From Wyeomyia smithii (lineage: Eukaryota > Arthropoda > Insecta > Diptera > Culicidae): a DNA stretch of 64,000 bases. The notes below the pieces were generated by a model. It did no database searches, had not been told where the DNA came from, and saw nothing but the letters and a program-made list of their open reading frames with translations. The stretch spans positions 102,106,065-102,170,064 of the forward strand of contig NC_073696.1 of NCBI RefSeq assembly GCF_029784165.1. Reading direction: 5' to 3'. Position 1 is the first letter of the stretch; each line of letters begins with the position of its first letter. The position numbers were made by a program, and so were the translations under genes. This document shows positions 32,301-42,183 of this stretch, piece by piece.

Positions 32301-34657
32301 TATGTGTTCTGGTCAGATAAAATATCAACCAATCACGTCAAAAAACACATACGTTTTTGAACAACCACGCGACTCCCTAAATACGCGAAAATACGCGACT
32401 CCCTAAATACGCAACCCAACGAATCTACTTCAGTGTCGTCCAATAGAAGATTCCTTGGGATTTTATGTTCCTTCGGGGTAAAAAAAAACTGGAGATCAAC
32501 AATGTGCAAACAGTTGATTGGTAGAATCAAGAGATGCATTCGAAAAGTCGACGTGAAGGCCGTAAAACGCTCTTGTTTCGGCATCATAAAAAAGCTTCGT
32601 CGGAAGGTCGGTAAAAGACCTTTCTCAAAAGTTCATTTTTTTTCGTTCATAATGAATGTAGGTACCTTAATGAGAAATGAATCAGTTTTTCTTTAAGTTC
32701 ATCCACTTTTTTTGACAGCAGTAAAAAAATTCTAAATTTTCAGTTGTCACCCGTTACTGAGAAGGTGCTTACAACATCTGGTCGAGTTGATGCGTAATTC
32801 TTCAAATAGAGTAACTGCTCCTCTTCTTATTTTTTTAGAATAAATAGGGTAGGGAATGGCTTAAGCAGTGGCGCCTATTTTAATCAATCGAAGAAAGCAG
32901 GCCTTAAACTCCTGAATTTTAATCAATATCGACAATTTCAATGATGGAAACGAAAACTTTGATTGTCTAGCTGTCTTAAGAATATAAGAAATACCGTTAA
33001 TCACAAAGAACAATCACCATTCGAAACAAATCGACCTATATTGCAGCCATTCAGGAGCCAATTCGGGTGCTGAAAAAAGAAACGCCTGCAAAACAGATGG
33101 AAACTGCTTAAAATAGGTTCGGGGTGATTGGAATAGTGTTGCTAACTTAGTTTTACAATCTGAAAACAAGTTGTGACAGAGAAAAAGATAGAGAATAGAT
33201 TAATATACCTCTGTTTGAATGTCACCCAACGCATTTCGAGTATTTCGTCTCAATACATAGGCGGTTCCTAAAGCTGCTTAGAATATGTTCCCCACCCTAG
33301 TAACATTTGAGAGTAAATTGTAAAAGTGGTAGTCAAATTATATCTTATATTGAGTAAAAAAGTCTCAGAAATCGATTGGAAGGTGTCTGATCTACGTAAA
33401 ATGTCAGCAAAATGTCGATTTTTACCCGATTCCACTACAATACTAAAATAGGCTTATCTCGACGTTAGATTAACTTATTTGAAATCTGTTTAATGTAATA
33501 TCAAGAGTGTAAGCGATACTCAACGATAGAATAACAATTTGTCTTCACATGATCTTCTCCTTTTGCGGGAGGGGGCACATTTAACTTTATCGAAGACGCG
33601 ATGATTCTGTCTCATGATTATGCGATTATGCAAGATTTTATGTTTTGACCGGTCCTGGCCAAAAATGCAATCCCCTCCCCGCAAAAGGGGGAGGATCGCG
33701 TGAAGACAAATTGTAATTGTATCTTTGAGTATCGCTTATACTCTTGATGTTACATTGAACAAATTTCAAATAAGTTAATCTTACGTCGAGAATAACCTAG
33801 TATATTATTGTAGGGGAATTGGGGCAAAACTGATATGTTGCTGACATTTTTAGTGAATCAGACACCTACCAATCGATTACTGAGACTTTTTTTACTCAAT
33901 ATAAGACTTAATTTGACTACCACTTTCAGATATTAGCGAATTACCATTAATGCTCGGAAAATTCGATATTATTTTGCTTTCTGAAATATACTAAAACCAT
34001 GCCAAAACCCTTTTCGTAGAATCACCGTTTTCGTCCGATTTAAGATCTGTTTTTTATAAAGATGGGTAAGAAGATGCTTATATCTTGACAAACTCTTAGA
34101 ATTTTGGTCTTAAAACAAAATGGCGTCGAAAAAACATCGAAAATTTCCGATTTCTTCAAAATTCAAAATGGCGCCATTGATGCCCCTTAAGTTGAAATAT
34201 GTTCAAACTCGGGGAAATTGATTTTGCATCGTAATACACAAAAAAATGTATAGAAACCAAGGCAGAAAAAAAGTCAATTTTTGTTGCACTGTGTAATTAA
34301 ACAGATGTGAAATCCCTAATCAACCTATCCATTTTTACAAAATGTCATTTCTGCCTTCATTGGTAATTTGAGATGAGTTTATGTTATATAACATTTTGAT
34401 TTTTTCTCGTAAGTTGAAAATGAAAAAAACTTTCACGGTTGCTTTAACATATCAAAATGTGATTAGTTGATTCAATTCCATTCACATTTTGGCTTTTCAC
34501 GATTTCTAACGTTCGTACCACGTAAATTTCATAGTTTTCCACAGGTCCAAATCCTAAAACAATTAAAATCGTTTCTCTTACCACCATAGTCTCCGTCGTC
34601 GTAGAGGGCCGGAATGTGGGGAATAGACCAGATCGGTTCTTCCGAGTAGACCATCAT
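22962..34657 (-). CDS. lft: lowfat / LIX1 family protein, four coding exons
   Basis: Ortholog of Drosophila lowfat and vertebrate LIX1/LIX1L. In flies Lowfat is a cytoplasmic protein that binds the intracellular domains of the cadherins Fat and Dachsous and raises their levels in planar polarity and growth control (family knowledge). Exons 34657-34582, 23812-23649, 23584-23394 and 23328-22962 join with GT/AG introns and compatible phases to 798 nt, 265 residues plus stop. Conserved blocks: NVVEALQEFWQMK (~27-39), YVCYVTLPGGSCFGSFQ (~64-80), EARRSSAKIALMNSVF (~86-101), KGRTMLEFQELMTVFQLLHW (~150-169), RQCSRQEVVAHYS, RELRFPKEKKDIL near the C-terminus. The start is the first of two ATGs (MMVYSEEP); an in-frame TGA lies 36 bases upstream. 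Introns 2 and 3 are 64-65 bp, intron 1 is 10,769 bp and transposon-rich. Assigning exon 1 rests on phase, donor quality and coding character; I cannot recall an exact match to its sequence. No promoter or polyA signal identified with confidence. Confidence 0.9.
23394..23584 (-). CDS. lft: lowfat coding exon 3
   Basis: 191 nt. Acceptor TTTTTAG|AATTGT; begins NCPTKAEARRSSAKIAL and ends PDTGIGAF plus AG of an Arg codon; donor CAG|GTAGCA. Confidence 0.93.
23649..23812 (-). CDS. lft: lowfat coding exon 2
   Basis: 164 nt. Acceptor TTTATTTTCAG|TAAATG; encodes NVVEALQEFWQMKAARGAEL through LPGGSCFGSFQ; donor CAA|GTACTG. This is the conserved N-terminal core of LIX1-family proteins. Confidence 0.92.
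24325..24745 (-). repeat. Repeat R copy 1 with promoter-like block
   Basis: A diverged direct repeat of 25040-25540, in lowfat intron 1. On the minus strand the best conserved block reads TTTGGCCTAGATAAGAGCCT then GTTTCAGCCGAAACCG and GTTCTAGACAACGACAACAT: a TATA-like box about 15-20 bases before an initiator-like TTCAG. It could be an LTR or TRIM-like fragment; no coding content or clear termini. Confidence 0.5.
25040..25540 (-). repeat. Repeat R copy 2 with promoter-like block
   Basis: Shares with copy 1 the GTGTTGTCAAAATRMGGCAAC block, the GGAAGTGC block, and the TAAGAGCCTGTTTCAGC block (minus strand). It contains an extra C/G-rich stretch (25270-25370) built of CGCTGCC/ATCCGCTG-like repeats. 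Confidence 0.5.
25675..25946 (-). mobile_element. Insertion inside left foldback arm, contains repeat R
   Basis: The right arm is continuous where the left is interrupted. CATTCTTG/CATTCTGG at the two junctions suggests an 8-bp duplication with one mismatch. The right 150 bp is an inverted copy of repeat R with the best TATA block in the window, GGCCTATATAAGAGCCTG followed by TTTCAGCCGAAGCC (on the plus strand here). Confidence 0.55.
26901..27719 (+). pseudogene. DDE transposase-like frame of the foldback element
   Basis: One reading frame of 273 codons runs from ATG at 26901 to 27719 and is broken only by TAA at 27051 and TAG at 27351. Readable features: MNKVKMEYTKPKCC, CDSCSY, SQATIHPFVVYYSKSG, MSDEAASQYKNRKNF (an acidic motif normally SDGAASQYKN in related proteins), then HFFATSHVKGPCDAIGG, where the TAG replaces a probable Trp before HFF, and WVSYEEYEQVV. 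I recall similar proteins scattered in arthropod genomes as uncharacterised transposase-like sequences; superfamily not known to me. The stretch that would carry the first catalytic Asp seems deleted between CDSCSYLND and SQATIHP. Two nonsense codons without frameshift suggest fairly recent decay. Confidence 0.6.
28708..29283. other. AT-rich intronic sequence, nothing recognised
   Basis: Poly-A/T-rich DNA between the foldback element and the SINE, within lowfat intron 1. A 90-codon minus-strand frame has no recognisable features. Confidence 0.5.
29284..29500 (-). mobile_element. SINE family B, complete copy with 11-bp TSD
   Basis: On the minus strand it starts ATCTCCCAGCTGGTCTCGAG (A-box-like TGGTCTCGAGG), then B-box GGTTCGAGTCTCGG, then a unique body and a tail of AAG/GCTTTG repeats. 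Flanked by TCTAAAAATTA at 29273-29283 and 29501-29511. Two partial copies lie at 4375 and 49760. Resembles Feilai-type tRNA SINEs of Aedes, from memory only. Confidence 0.82.
29830..30580 (+). pseudogene. DD37E-type (ITmD37E-like) Tc1/mariner transposase fossil
   Basis: Cut-and-paste transposase remnant in lowfat intron 1. Readable: AISQKVKKYLANIDIH (linker region), VMDDRSLSL (first catalytic Asp), FPKKMLLWPPS, then in another frame VFWPDLAMAHY (second Asp), LEEMKRLNIDMVPK, and QLRSIGDFWANLKRKIYSNN. The third acidic residue, normally Glu in RPIEDFW, is Gly. Thirty-seven codons separate the second Asp from that position, the spacing that defines the mosquito ITmD37E family. Multiple stops and at least one frameshift; inverted termini not found. 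Confidence 0.82.
31135..31374. mobile_element. TA-flanked MITE, 240 bp
   Basis: Ends GGGTGATCGCTCCATTATTC (left) and GGGTAATCGCTCCTATATTC (from right), with TA at 31133-31134 and 31375-31376. GATGAATATAGG-like motifs recur near both ends in each orientation. Lies in lowfat intron 1; non-coding. Confidence 0.75.
31979..32650 (+). pseudogene. Tc1-like transposase fossil
   Basis: The N-terminus reads MTSKQGAFRKRIAQF, LPFSTVYIF and SGRPTRVVDRKGL, the paired HTH region of insect Tc1-like transposases. A large deletion removes the first catalytic region. Then NQNVYQNDCLNKVMIPFL, DEKYVFWSDKIS (normally FWPDLAS; Asp kept) and, after further damage, IGRIKRCIRKVDVKAV near the C-terminus. A 20-bp block ACGCGACTCCCTAAATACGC is duplicated at 32367 and 32393. 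Located in lowfat intron 1; clearly dead. Confidence 0.72.
32847..33297. mobile_element. TA-flanked MITE-like element, GGGTRGGGAA type
   Basis: Ends GGGTAGGGAATGGCTTAAGC (left) and GGGTGGGGAACATATTCTAA (from right, followed by GCAG), TA at 32845-32846 and 33298-33299. An internal GCTTAAAATAGG near 33105 echoes the end motif. Non-coding. Confidence 0.65.
33313..33930. repeat. Large inverted repeat (about 260-bp arms)
   Basis: 33313-33578 and 33672-33930 are inverted copies, starting with AAGTGGTAGTCAAATTA and ending around GCGGGAGGGGG / CCCCGCAAAAGG. The loop is about 93 bp. The arm also belongs to repeat Y (33805-34310), whose other copy at 59868 shows only one arm, so an inverted duplication happened at this locus. 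Confidence 0.75.
33805..34310 (+). repeat. Repeat Y copy 1
   Basis: Matches 59868-60310 in inverse orientation, including ATCGATTACTGAG, AAGATGGGTAAGAAGATGC, ACAAAATGGCG, AAAATGGCGCCA and GTTGCACTGTGTAAT. About 450 bp shared. Origin unknown; no coding capacity. Confidence 0.7.
34582..34657 (-). CDS. lft: lowfat coding exon 1
   Basis: 76 nt, 25 codons plus one base. MMVYSEEPIWSIPHIPALYD opens it, ending DGDYG with donor GTG|GTAAGAG. The leftover G plus TA from exon 2 makes Val, giving DYGVNVVEALQ. The upstream in-frame TGA supports the start. A non-coding 5' exon further upstream cannot be excluded. Confidence 0.75.
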
Positions 34658-37600
34658 ATTGGCACTGTTTCGTTGGAGCACCGATTTAGTTCAGCAAGCT
34701 AAATATCGCAGCCACACACTTCGGGCGTATGTATAGTGCTTCTTTTGTGTAAACGGGCACAACGCGTCACGAGCGAACTCAGACACAGTTCACCAATACG
34801 AAACAAAGTTGTTTCTATGTTTTATGTTTCTTTGTTTTTCCACCAAGTCCTGATCGTTTCTCTTCGATTGCTCTCACTTCTTTTACCCTGGTTAATTTTT
34901 TGTTTTGATAGTTCCAACATGAGGGAAGAGAGCCTGACCCTGGCCGAGAGACGATTGAGAGGTTCAACTGTTCTCAGGTTTCACCAAAAGACTTTTTTAT
35001 TATTGTTGTTCGAACTCTTCACTGTGCTGTATTTCGTTAAGAGGAACAGTAGTTGGTGTAGCCGCATGAGAAATGCTGGTAGCGCCTCTTCCGTCTTCTT
35101 TTCATCTGTTTCTCCTTCAATGATTCATTCAGAACATCAACGCTTTCCGGATAAATCATCACACGGGATGCGAAACAACCTTTCCGCTCATTGGCAGTCC
35201 ACTGCTTCCACACACTTGCACAAACCAGTTGAGGTCTAGCTTGGGCCTGTAGCTAGGCTACACCGCAACCGCAAAGTGGGGTTCGTTGCTTCAGCTAAGC
35301 ACGTCTCTTGCTGACAGCCGATGGTACCTAACTTGACCCGCTCTGAACAATACTGGATGCTGTTTCCCCTTGGCTTCGTTTATAATAGTTTTTTTTTCTG
35401 CTCGAAATCTTAAATTTTTATGGACGTTCTTCTACTTTTACGCGGATAAACTGGGCGTCCGAAAGAGACCGCATTGAAGAAATAAATATATAGAGATAAA
35501 ATAATTTGTTGCATGAGAGTCGAGTTTTAGGTTTTTATTTTCGTTGTTCTGCTCTGTGAAGATAAAAAAAGGGTACACCATCGTATATTTCGTATCGTAT
35601 CGTATGTTGGCCGCTTCGAGTCATTTTCTCACTTTGCTAGGAAGGAAGGGACTCGTGTCGGCGAAGGGAACATGGGCAACGGGTTTGGGAAGTGATTTCC
35701 CCCGTGCCCATAAAAGCCGGAGATCGATAATTGTTTAATAGTCCGAACGAAGTGATGATTTTATATATATCCCTTTGGGTTGATGGATCATTATTCGTTA
35801 TAGAGAATAGGTGGTGATGTCTTTAAAAGTTGAAAGTTTGATATAGGGAGGTTACTTTAAGTGTATAGTGAAAATCTAGTTTTACAACTATTTATTCCAA
35901 GATTACATTCTAAAAACTAAAAAAAAAGACATACACACACAAATTTGCGTACGGATTCGCTTCCAATAGTTAGCAGCGAAATTACGTCATATCGGACTGC
36001 CGGAGTTGGAACCAACCATGCCGATCCGATCAAGTCGAATGTTAATTTCCTGAACACCTACTCGCGCGTTCTCTACATAAAATGAAAAATTGGCAAAAGC
36101 TTCGCAACAACGCACAGTCCACTCCGGCCAGATCACACCAGCGACAGTGTGGAGCACAGGAAAAAATAAAATGAAAACATTAAATGTTATTATTATTATT
36201 TAATCAAAAAACTGTTTTGTGACATATAAGCGTAAGCTTGGTTCGGTCGTGCGAAAGTTTGAAAACGTTTCATTTACTTTGTTGCCTCGCTGCGGTTCGG
36301 TACATATACACATCAATAAACCGTCAAAAAGTCCGCACCGGAGCAAGTCGGGGCATCCGAGAGCACGAGGGACCCCACTTTCAGCGATCGTTCACATCAA
36401 AACTTAGAAGTGCAGACTTTCTGTGCGAGCGCAGACCGGCGAGTATCTTGAAGAGGTCCAATTGTGTAAAACGAACGCCCGGCGGAGGCCCGAGGGGGGA
36501 GGCTCCTGCAGTGGCAATAGCGATTGATCGGAACAGGTTGCTCTTGTCGCGATGCTTTGAAACACACGACGACGCGGTAGGAGCAGAAAAATGCGACATC
36601 GACCGCGATTAACTGATGAAAATTTAGCCAATATAATGAAAGGCTGTATTTATTATCATGCTCTGCGTTTCGTCGCATCTCTCGACATTTTCGGCCTTTT
36701 TTTTGTTTCCCGTGTAAGAACCGTTTTTTAGTTCAAAATGTGGACTTTTAGGAAGGCGTGTGAGTTCAGGTTCGTCGTCTGCTGTCATTTTTTTGCCCGG
36801 CAAATCGACTGCACGCTTCGATATGCGGGCGCTGAACCACTTTCGACGCTTTTTGGTGTAAAACAAAAAAGCGACAGAAATTGAGGCATTAAAAATGACA
36901 AGATTTCAATCGGACCACTAGTTTGCTAGCAGTTGGGTTTATTTGGACAAATTTCTAATTTGCAGCCTAAGCCTTGGGGTATTTGAGGGGAAAATTTGAA
37001 AAGTTGAGTTTGAAGTGTAAGCTATTTTGCGATTAGCGAGCTTTTTGCCACTGATTAAGGATATTGATTTCACATCTAGTGATGGAGTTTAAAATTATTT
37101 CGCTACACGTATGTATTATCTGCTCTAACTAGCAGTGACATTAGTGAAAATATGACTACACTGGAGATATAAATTGATGAGTTTTTGAGGTTGCTGAAAC
37201 GCACTATGTAAAAGTCATATTAGCGGTCGATTTTTGACTTAATTGTTTTCATAAACTTTTATTATTAATTATTTTCATAATTTTGTTATTATATTATTAT
37301 CATTTTATTATTAATTATTTCCATAAACGAGAAATCTGTTCTAAAGCCTTCGATTTATGTCCATTGGTAGGATCTGTTATCTCAAAATTATCGTTATTCG
37401 TCCTACCGGGACCCAAAATAGGTAATATTTTAGTTCTGGAGATCAGCTTATGTTCACTCGCAACGCGGCGTGAGAGTGTATGTAGTTTTGAGTCTTTTAA
37501 ACCTAATTTCATCCAAGAATCCCACCATTTAGAGGGTTGCGGTCTTCACTTGTTCAGGAGATCAAGGGCGTTTAGTTAGTGCAAATTTTGAATCGAAATT

Positions 37601-37790
37601 CGGTTGCAACGCGTTTACCTACCAGAGTTTACTTCGTTAATTCATCCACTTAAAAAACAGTGGTCTTCAAGAAAGTTGTTCAGAAGGGTTTCTGGTTGTC
37701 TAATAGCTGAGTCCGGAGTTTTGCCATAACGTGGTGCTAGTGTGCATAAAGTTTTCAGAATTTTCTTCTTACTCTATTTACTTACTTCTA
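34658..37790. other. Upstream flank of lowfat, no gene recognised
   Basis: Includes the 5' flank of lowfat (minus). Base composition is more balanced at 34700-35350 and 36240-36850, with more CpG than its surroundings, which could mark promoter or 5' UTR exon sequence. The open frames here (up to 167 codons at 34736-35239) overlap each other and match nothing known to me. Confidence 0.4.
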
Positions 37791-37799
37791 CAGGCTGAA

Positions 37800-38450
37800 T
37801 AGTAACAGTGGGGCGAATAGAAATAAAACTTCTGAGCTTGAAAACTTTTATTACAAATCTTTGATAACACTCAAATATCATGTGATAAAATCTTCTTGGG
37901 TAGTTCAATAGTAACGAGTCCTCCAAACATATTTATGAGTCAGACTAGCACTACTGTCAGTTTGTTAAAAAAAAACAAAATGGAGGCTAATGTTCAGAGC
38001 GTTTCCGAGTGCTAAAAAACTTTGCCTATGGAAGCTATTTTGTTCCACTTCCAGCTTATTCGTGTGCTATACTGGGTCGGTAGTAAAGCATTTCAAGTTT
38101 TTACAGTGAGTTAGGGAACCGCCGTAACCTTCTACTTTTGTTTCACAGCAAACTCCCGGTTTGCCAATTTACAGGGCGAATAGAAACAACGCCATAACGA
38201 AAATACAATCGTATTGTGAAATGATGCCTGAAACTTGTTTTGTACATTCTCAGCCCATATTGGTCAGGACTCAAAAACAAAAAGGTTCAAAAAAGTACAA
38301 AAAAAAAAAATGGATCCACTTTGCCTTTTGTATCCCGTATCAATAAGTTGATGCAATTGTTCTTTTTTCTCCAAAACAGAATTCGAATCTTTCATCATAA
38401 CGCAAGTGACTGATAGGTGTTTCTATTCGCCCCATTGCGGAAACAGGCAA
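37800..38450. mobile_element. MITE-like element, GGGGCGAATAGAAA type
   Basis: GTGGGGCGAATAGAAATAAA at the left, an internal AGGGCGAATAGAAACAAC near 38172, and an inverted TTTCTATTCGCCCCATTG at the right (38430). Same plan as the elements at 12493, 17168 and 50778. Exact ends and target duplication are unclear. Confidence 0.6.
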
Positions 38451-38824
38451 CATTTCTTTTAATGAAAGATTGAATTATATGATTATCTAAATGGTATTTA
38501 CACTCTTGATAGAGGAAGGCTAGACCCTGGTTTTAAAGCTTTTATATTCGTTCTAGACATAACAGAATTTTTGTACACTGCAATATATAACGGAGACTGC
38601 GTTTTATTTTGAGAGTAGTGACCTAAATTTATTTCCAACTATCTTAAAAGTTGCATTATTTTGCTTTTAGCAATTAATATCTCTCATTGCATAAAGCATT
38701 GTTTCCCACTGAATCGATTAGATAGAGCTCCTTACTTTTTTGTCTGTAAAAATACTTCAAAGTTTCGCAAAATATTGAAAATATTGAATTCCCCAGTATG
38801 AAAACGCACTGAACTGGCCACTAA

Positions 38825-39235
38825 TCAGAAGCTCTTGACCTTCTGTACAACTTTGTTGAAGTCAGCAACTTTTAAGAAAATCAGAATTGTCAAAATATGA
38901 GGAAAGCGAACGCTACGTACCGATGGATTTCTGCACTAAACTGTCGACCATCCAGAAGCCTAACGTTCTAAACAAAGTTACTGAAGATCACAACTTTCTT
39001 GGAGGTCGAAATGGTTTGATGAGTTTAGGTCAAAATACGACGGCGTATTGACAGAACCATCAACCAAAAACCCTTTACCTTCTGAACAAGTTTGTTGAAG
39101 CCCACAGCTTTCTAGAAAGTTGGAATCATGAGATAAGTTTAGGTCAAAAACGAAGAATTGAATGCACATTAGCGCCTTATGATGGTGAAATTCTGAAGCT
39201 CGTGACCTTTTGAACAAATCTTTGTAGGTCGTCAG
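38825..39235. repeat. Imperfect ~120-bp tandem repeat
   Basis: Units share TTGACCTTCTGWACAACTTTG, GAAGTC...CAACTTTCTAGAAAG and GAGTTTAGGTCAAAA. About three and a half diverged copies. Non-coding. Confidence 0.55.
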
Positions 39236-39293
39236 AAGAACAAGATATCTGCCTATTATAGTGGATGCTCATTTTTTGGAAGGTATTGGAATA

Positions 39294-39768
39294 CAATCAG
39301 GTATTTTACGCGGTTTATTTATACGCGGATTTTTTTTACGAGGTTTTTTTACACGTATTTTTGAAAACCCGCGATTTTTCTTACGCTGATTTTTTAATTA
39401 ACGTGGTTTTTCTACGTGATACCGCGCTAATATAAAAAAATTTCGCGAATTCTCGAACTAACACGGGTTTGCAATTAAAAACGTGTTTATTTAGTAAAAG
39501 ACCAGGAGCAGTAAAAAAGTAGTAAAAAAAACCCTCCGCCCTCCGAAAAATCCGGAATGACCGTCAAAGAGGACAATTTCAAATACTGGTTCTAGAGCGT
39601 CTCGGGTTTTTTCTAAAGCCCTTCTTGCTGGGTTACTTTACGCGGATTTTTGAATTAACGCGATTTTTTTTAAGCAGATTTTTGAATTCACGCGGATTTT
39701 CGCATTAACCCGATTTTTAGGCTGTTTTTTTACGAGGTACGTATCCCCCGCGTAAAAAAACCTGACTG
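39294..39768. mobile_element. TA-flanked element, TTTACGCGGATTTTT type
   Basis: Ends CAATCAGGTATTTTACGCGG and, from the right, CAGTCAGGTTTTTTTACGCG; TA at 39292-39293 and 39769-39770. ACGCGG/ACGCGATTTTT motifs recur a dozen times in both halves. CAGT-type ends recall pogo/Tigger-like elements (inference). Non-coding. Confidence 0.7.
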
Positions 39769-40069
39769 TATTCAAATTGGGTGATGCAACACTCAGTGAA
39801 GCGATTTAAAACTTATGGTGGGTAGTGTATATTATGTGCGAACAGAAAAATTTCGTACATTTTACTTTGTGCTCATGATTCATTGTTAATTTCACATCGT
39901 TGGTACATTGAAAATTACATAACGCGCTAATTTCATCTTTTGTCTCATGATTACATTTTAAGTTTAGTGAAGTGGGAAAAGTATGTATTTTTTACGAGGA
40001 GGCGAAAAATAGACAAGGCCAGTTGTGCGGTGTGGTGTGACTTAGACTTAGAAAAAAATCTTTATCCAA

Positions 40070-40170
40070 ACGAGACTCGAACCCGCAATCTCCGATGTCT
40101 CCGACTTGGTGTTTTGGCCAATTGAACTACTGGGAAGGAAGGTTTGGCCAATTGAACGACTGGGAATAAT
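40070..40170 (-). mobile_element. tRNA-headed SINE, family D, head region
   Basis: Minus strand: CCCAGTAGTTCAATTGGCCA (A-box) and GGGTTCGAGTCTCGTTTGG (B-box) 45 bases apart. The first ~27 bases of the head (TTGGCCAATTGAACNACTGGGAA on plus) are duplicated in tandem at 40095-40170. A second copy in the opposite direction begins at 40673. Confidence 0.6.
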
Positions 40171-40672
40171 ATCGACACCCCGTCGCAGAGAAAAATTTCC
40201 TCATCAAATGAAATCAGTTCGTGAAGAAATCTCAGCATAACGGAGCCCACTGAGTATCTCGATTACTCACAGCCGTAAATATAGTATGCCACTATACATA
40301 GCATGTGAGAGGGACAATTCTCTCAATTCAAAACTAACTTCCACAAGGCAGTGTGTGTGGTTGATTGAGGCGTGCTAGGAACGGGACACAATAGTAGAGG
40401 GTGATTCGTGATGGTTTAAAAAAATTTAGCTGAACGGAGCACCTTCCGTTGTTGTGTCACGTTTGCAGGCATAACTCAGATTGGCTTTGGTTTCGATCTC
40501 GCAGGTCTATAAGAGTTATCAGCGACAGCTGGCTCTTCTGCGTGTGATGAGATCTTCCTTCCAGTCACAAAAATAACGCTTGCACAGTAGTATGTGTGTG
40601 ATAGGGGTGAGCAATAGAATAGTCGGCAGTGAATCGTGATACGAATATATTTTCTGGAACAGTATCACCGCC

Positions 40673-40870
40673 CCAGTAGTTTAATTAGTCAAAACACCAT
40701 GCCGGCAACAGGAAGATTGTGGGTTCAAGTTCCGTCTGGATGCGGTATATTTTCCCAAGTCTGAACCATATTTTCAGTTCGCTCAGTCTGCCTTCAAAGA
40801 ACTGATATTAACTCGTCTTCAAATGAAAAAAAATCTGTTCAAGTGAAGCAATGGTTTGATAAGTGTCACA
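40673..40870 (+). mobile_element. tRNA-headed SINE, family D, second copy
   Basis: CCCAGTAGTTTAATTAGTCA, then GTGGGTTCAAGTTCCGTCTGG. Same head as at 40070 on the other strand. The 3' boundary is not defined. Confidence 0.5.
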
Positions 40871-40969
40871 GAATATCTGCTCCAGTTGTTTTTCTGTAAA
40901 AGTTTGCTCAATTCATGATCGTAACTTTATAAACGATGCACTCAGGAAGTTAGAAAAAAAATTTAAAAA

Positions 40970-41568
40970 ATCGTGCTAAAAATGAAATTGAATGAGCTAG
41001 TCAAGACCATGGGCATCTAAAAAAACGCTTTGATCACATTTTGCATGAATGTTTACACATGTGCATTGGGCGTGAGATGGTTACCGCGTTTTTTAACAAT
41101 TTATCTAAAAGACCAACGTGTCAAACTTCGAACAAGGATTTGGCAATGGTTGCGCGCAATAGGAAGGAATGTTTGCGACGATTCGTGACAATGGGTGAAA
41201 CATAGACCCACAACTACACTCCTCAGTCCAATCGGCAGTCGGTAGAGCGGTTTTTGCCTGGTGAGAATCATCCAAAGCGCGCAATAACTCAACACTTATC
41301 CGGTAAAGTATCGGCCAGTATTTTTTGGTATTTGCAAGGCCGACTGCATTGAACATAACAAAAGAAAAAATAAACAATATTATTGAACGCTATTGGATCA
41401 ATTAACATTAAAATCAAGACGAAAGAAATTGTGCTCTTTTATCAAGACAACGCTCCGGCTCATTGTGCTCGCGATACGAGCGATAAATTTACGGAATTGC
41501 GCTTCGAACCGTCTCTCTACGCTCCGTATTCGCTAGCCTGTTTCCTGTTTCCCCGATTAAAAATTATG

Positions 41569-41616
<48 letters not shown>

Positions 41617-41640
41617 CAACAATTGGACCTTTTTTAACCG
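40970..41640 (+). pseudogene. mariner-family transposase fossil
   Basis: Readable in shifting frames: KRFDHILHECLHM, MVARNRKECLRRFVTMGET (first catalytic region; DET is GET here), HNYTPQSNRQSVE, SGKVSASIFWYLQG, YQDNAPAHCARDTSDKF (second Asp present), LRFEPSLYAPYSLACFLFP, where the usual SPDLAPSD has lost its Asp. Two of three catalytic acids are gone. A GA microsatellite (41572-41613) has expanded at its 3' end. Confidence 0.8.
41572..41613. repeat. (AG)21 microsatellite
   Basis: Perfect AG dinucleotide run; in frame it appends Arg-Glu repeats to the mariner fossil, an artefact. Confidence 0.95.
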
Positions 41641-42183
41641 AAAATCTCAAAGCAAATTGAGAAGAAAAACACCTTACAGAAAGCCAATAATAGTACGAGT
41701 AGACTATTTTTTGTCAATGATTTCATCACGGTGAGTTTGCTGTCGCAATTATATCGGACTTTTTCAGTTTGGAAACGTTCTATTTCGGTACCATTCCAAA
41801 ATGAAATCGGATTTTTTAGACTGTGTTCCGATCGGACTCTTTGGACATTACTCAGCTCGATATTGATCCAGTTCACAATGAGCAGGGTTGCCACAAGGTC
41901 TCGAATAAAAACGGGTTACGTTGCTTTACATCTCGAAACTGAAGCTCAGCTGTGGCGTAAGCATCAAGTGTATTAATTTTCCTGTGAGCAGCAGAAACAC
42001 AGCACAACGCAGAAGGAAAAAGTGTACTGAAATATATTACATTACTACACGCAAAATCGTTTAAAATCTGTTTACGTGGTATGTGGAAGGGATGTAATTA
42101 GTGATTGTTAAATTCTAAATTTATCTGACAAAATGACAACTATGGTTGTTAATAAAATTTGCTATGAACACAGTACACAATAG

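Noticed and set aside
34736..35239. 167-codon plus-strand frame upstream of lowfat
   Set aside because: Hydrophobic/Ser-rich with no family features and no supporting context. Could contain UTR or promoter sequence, but no product is supported.
41383..41637. Arg-Glu repeat protein
   Set aside because: The repeat is an AG microsatellite at the end of a mariner transposase fossil.
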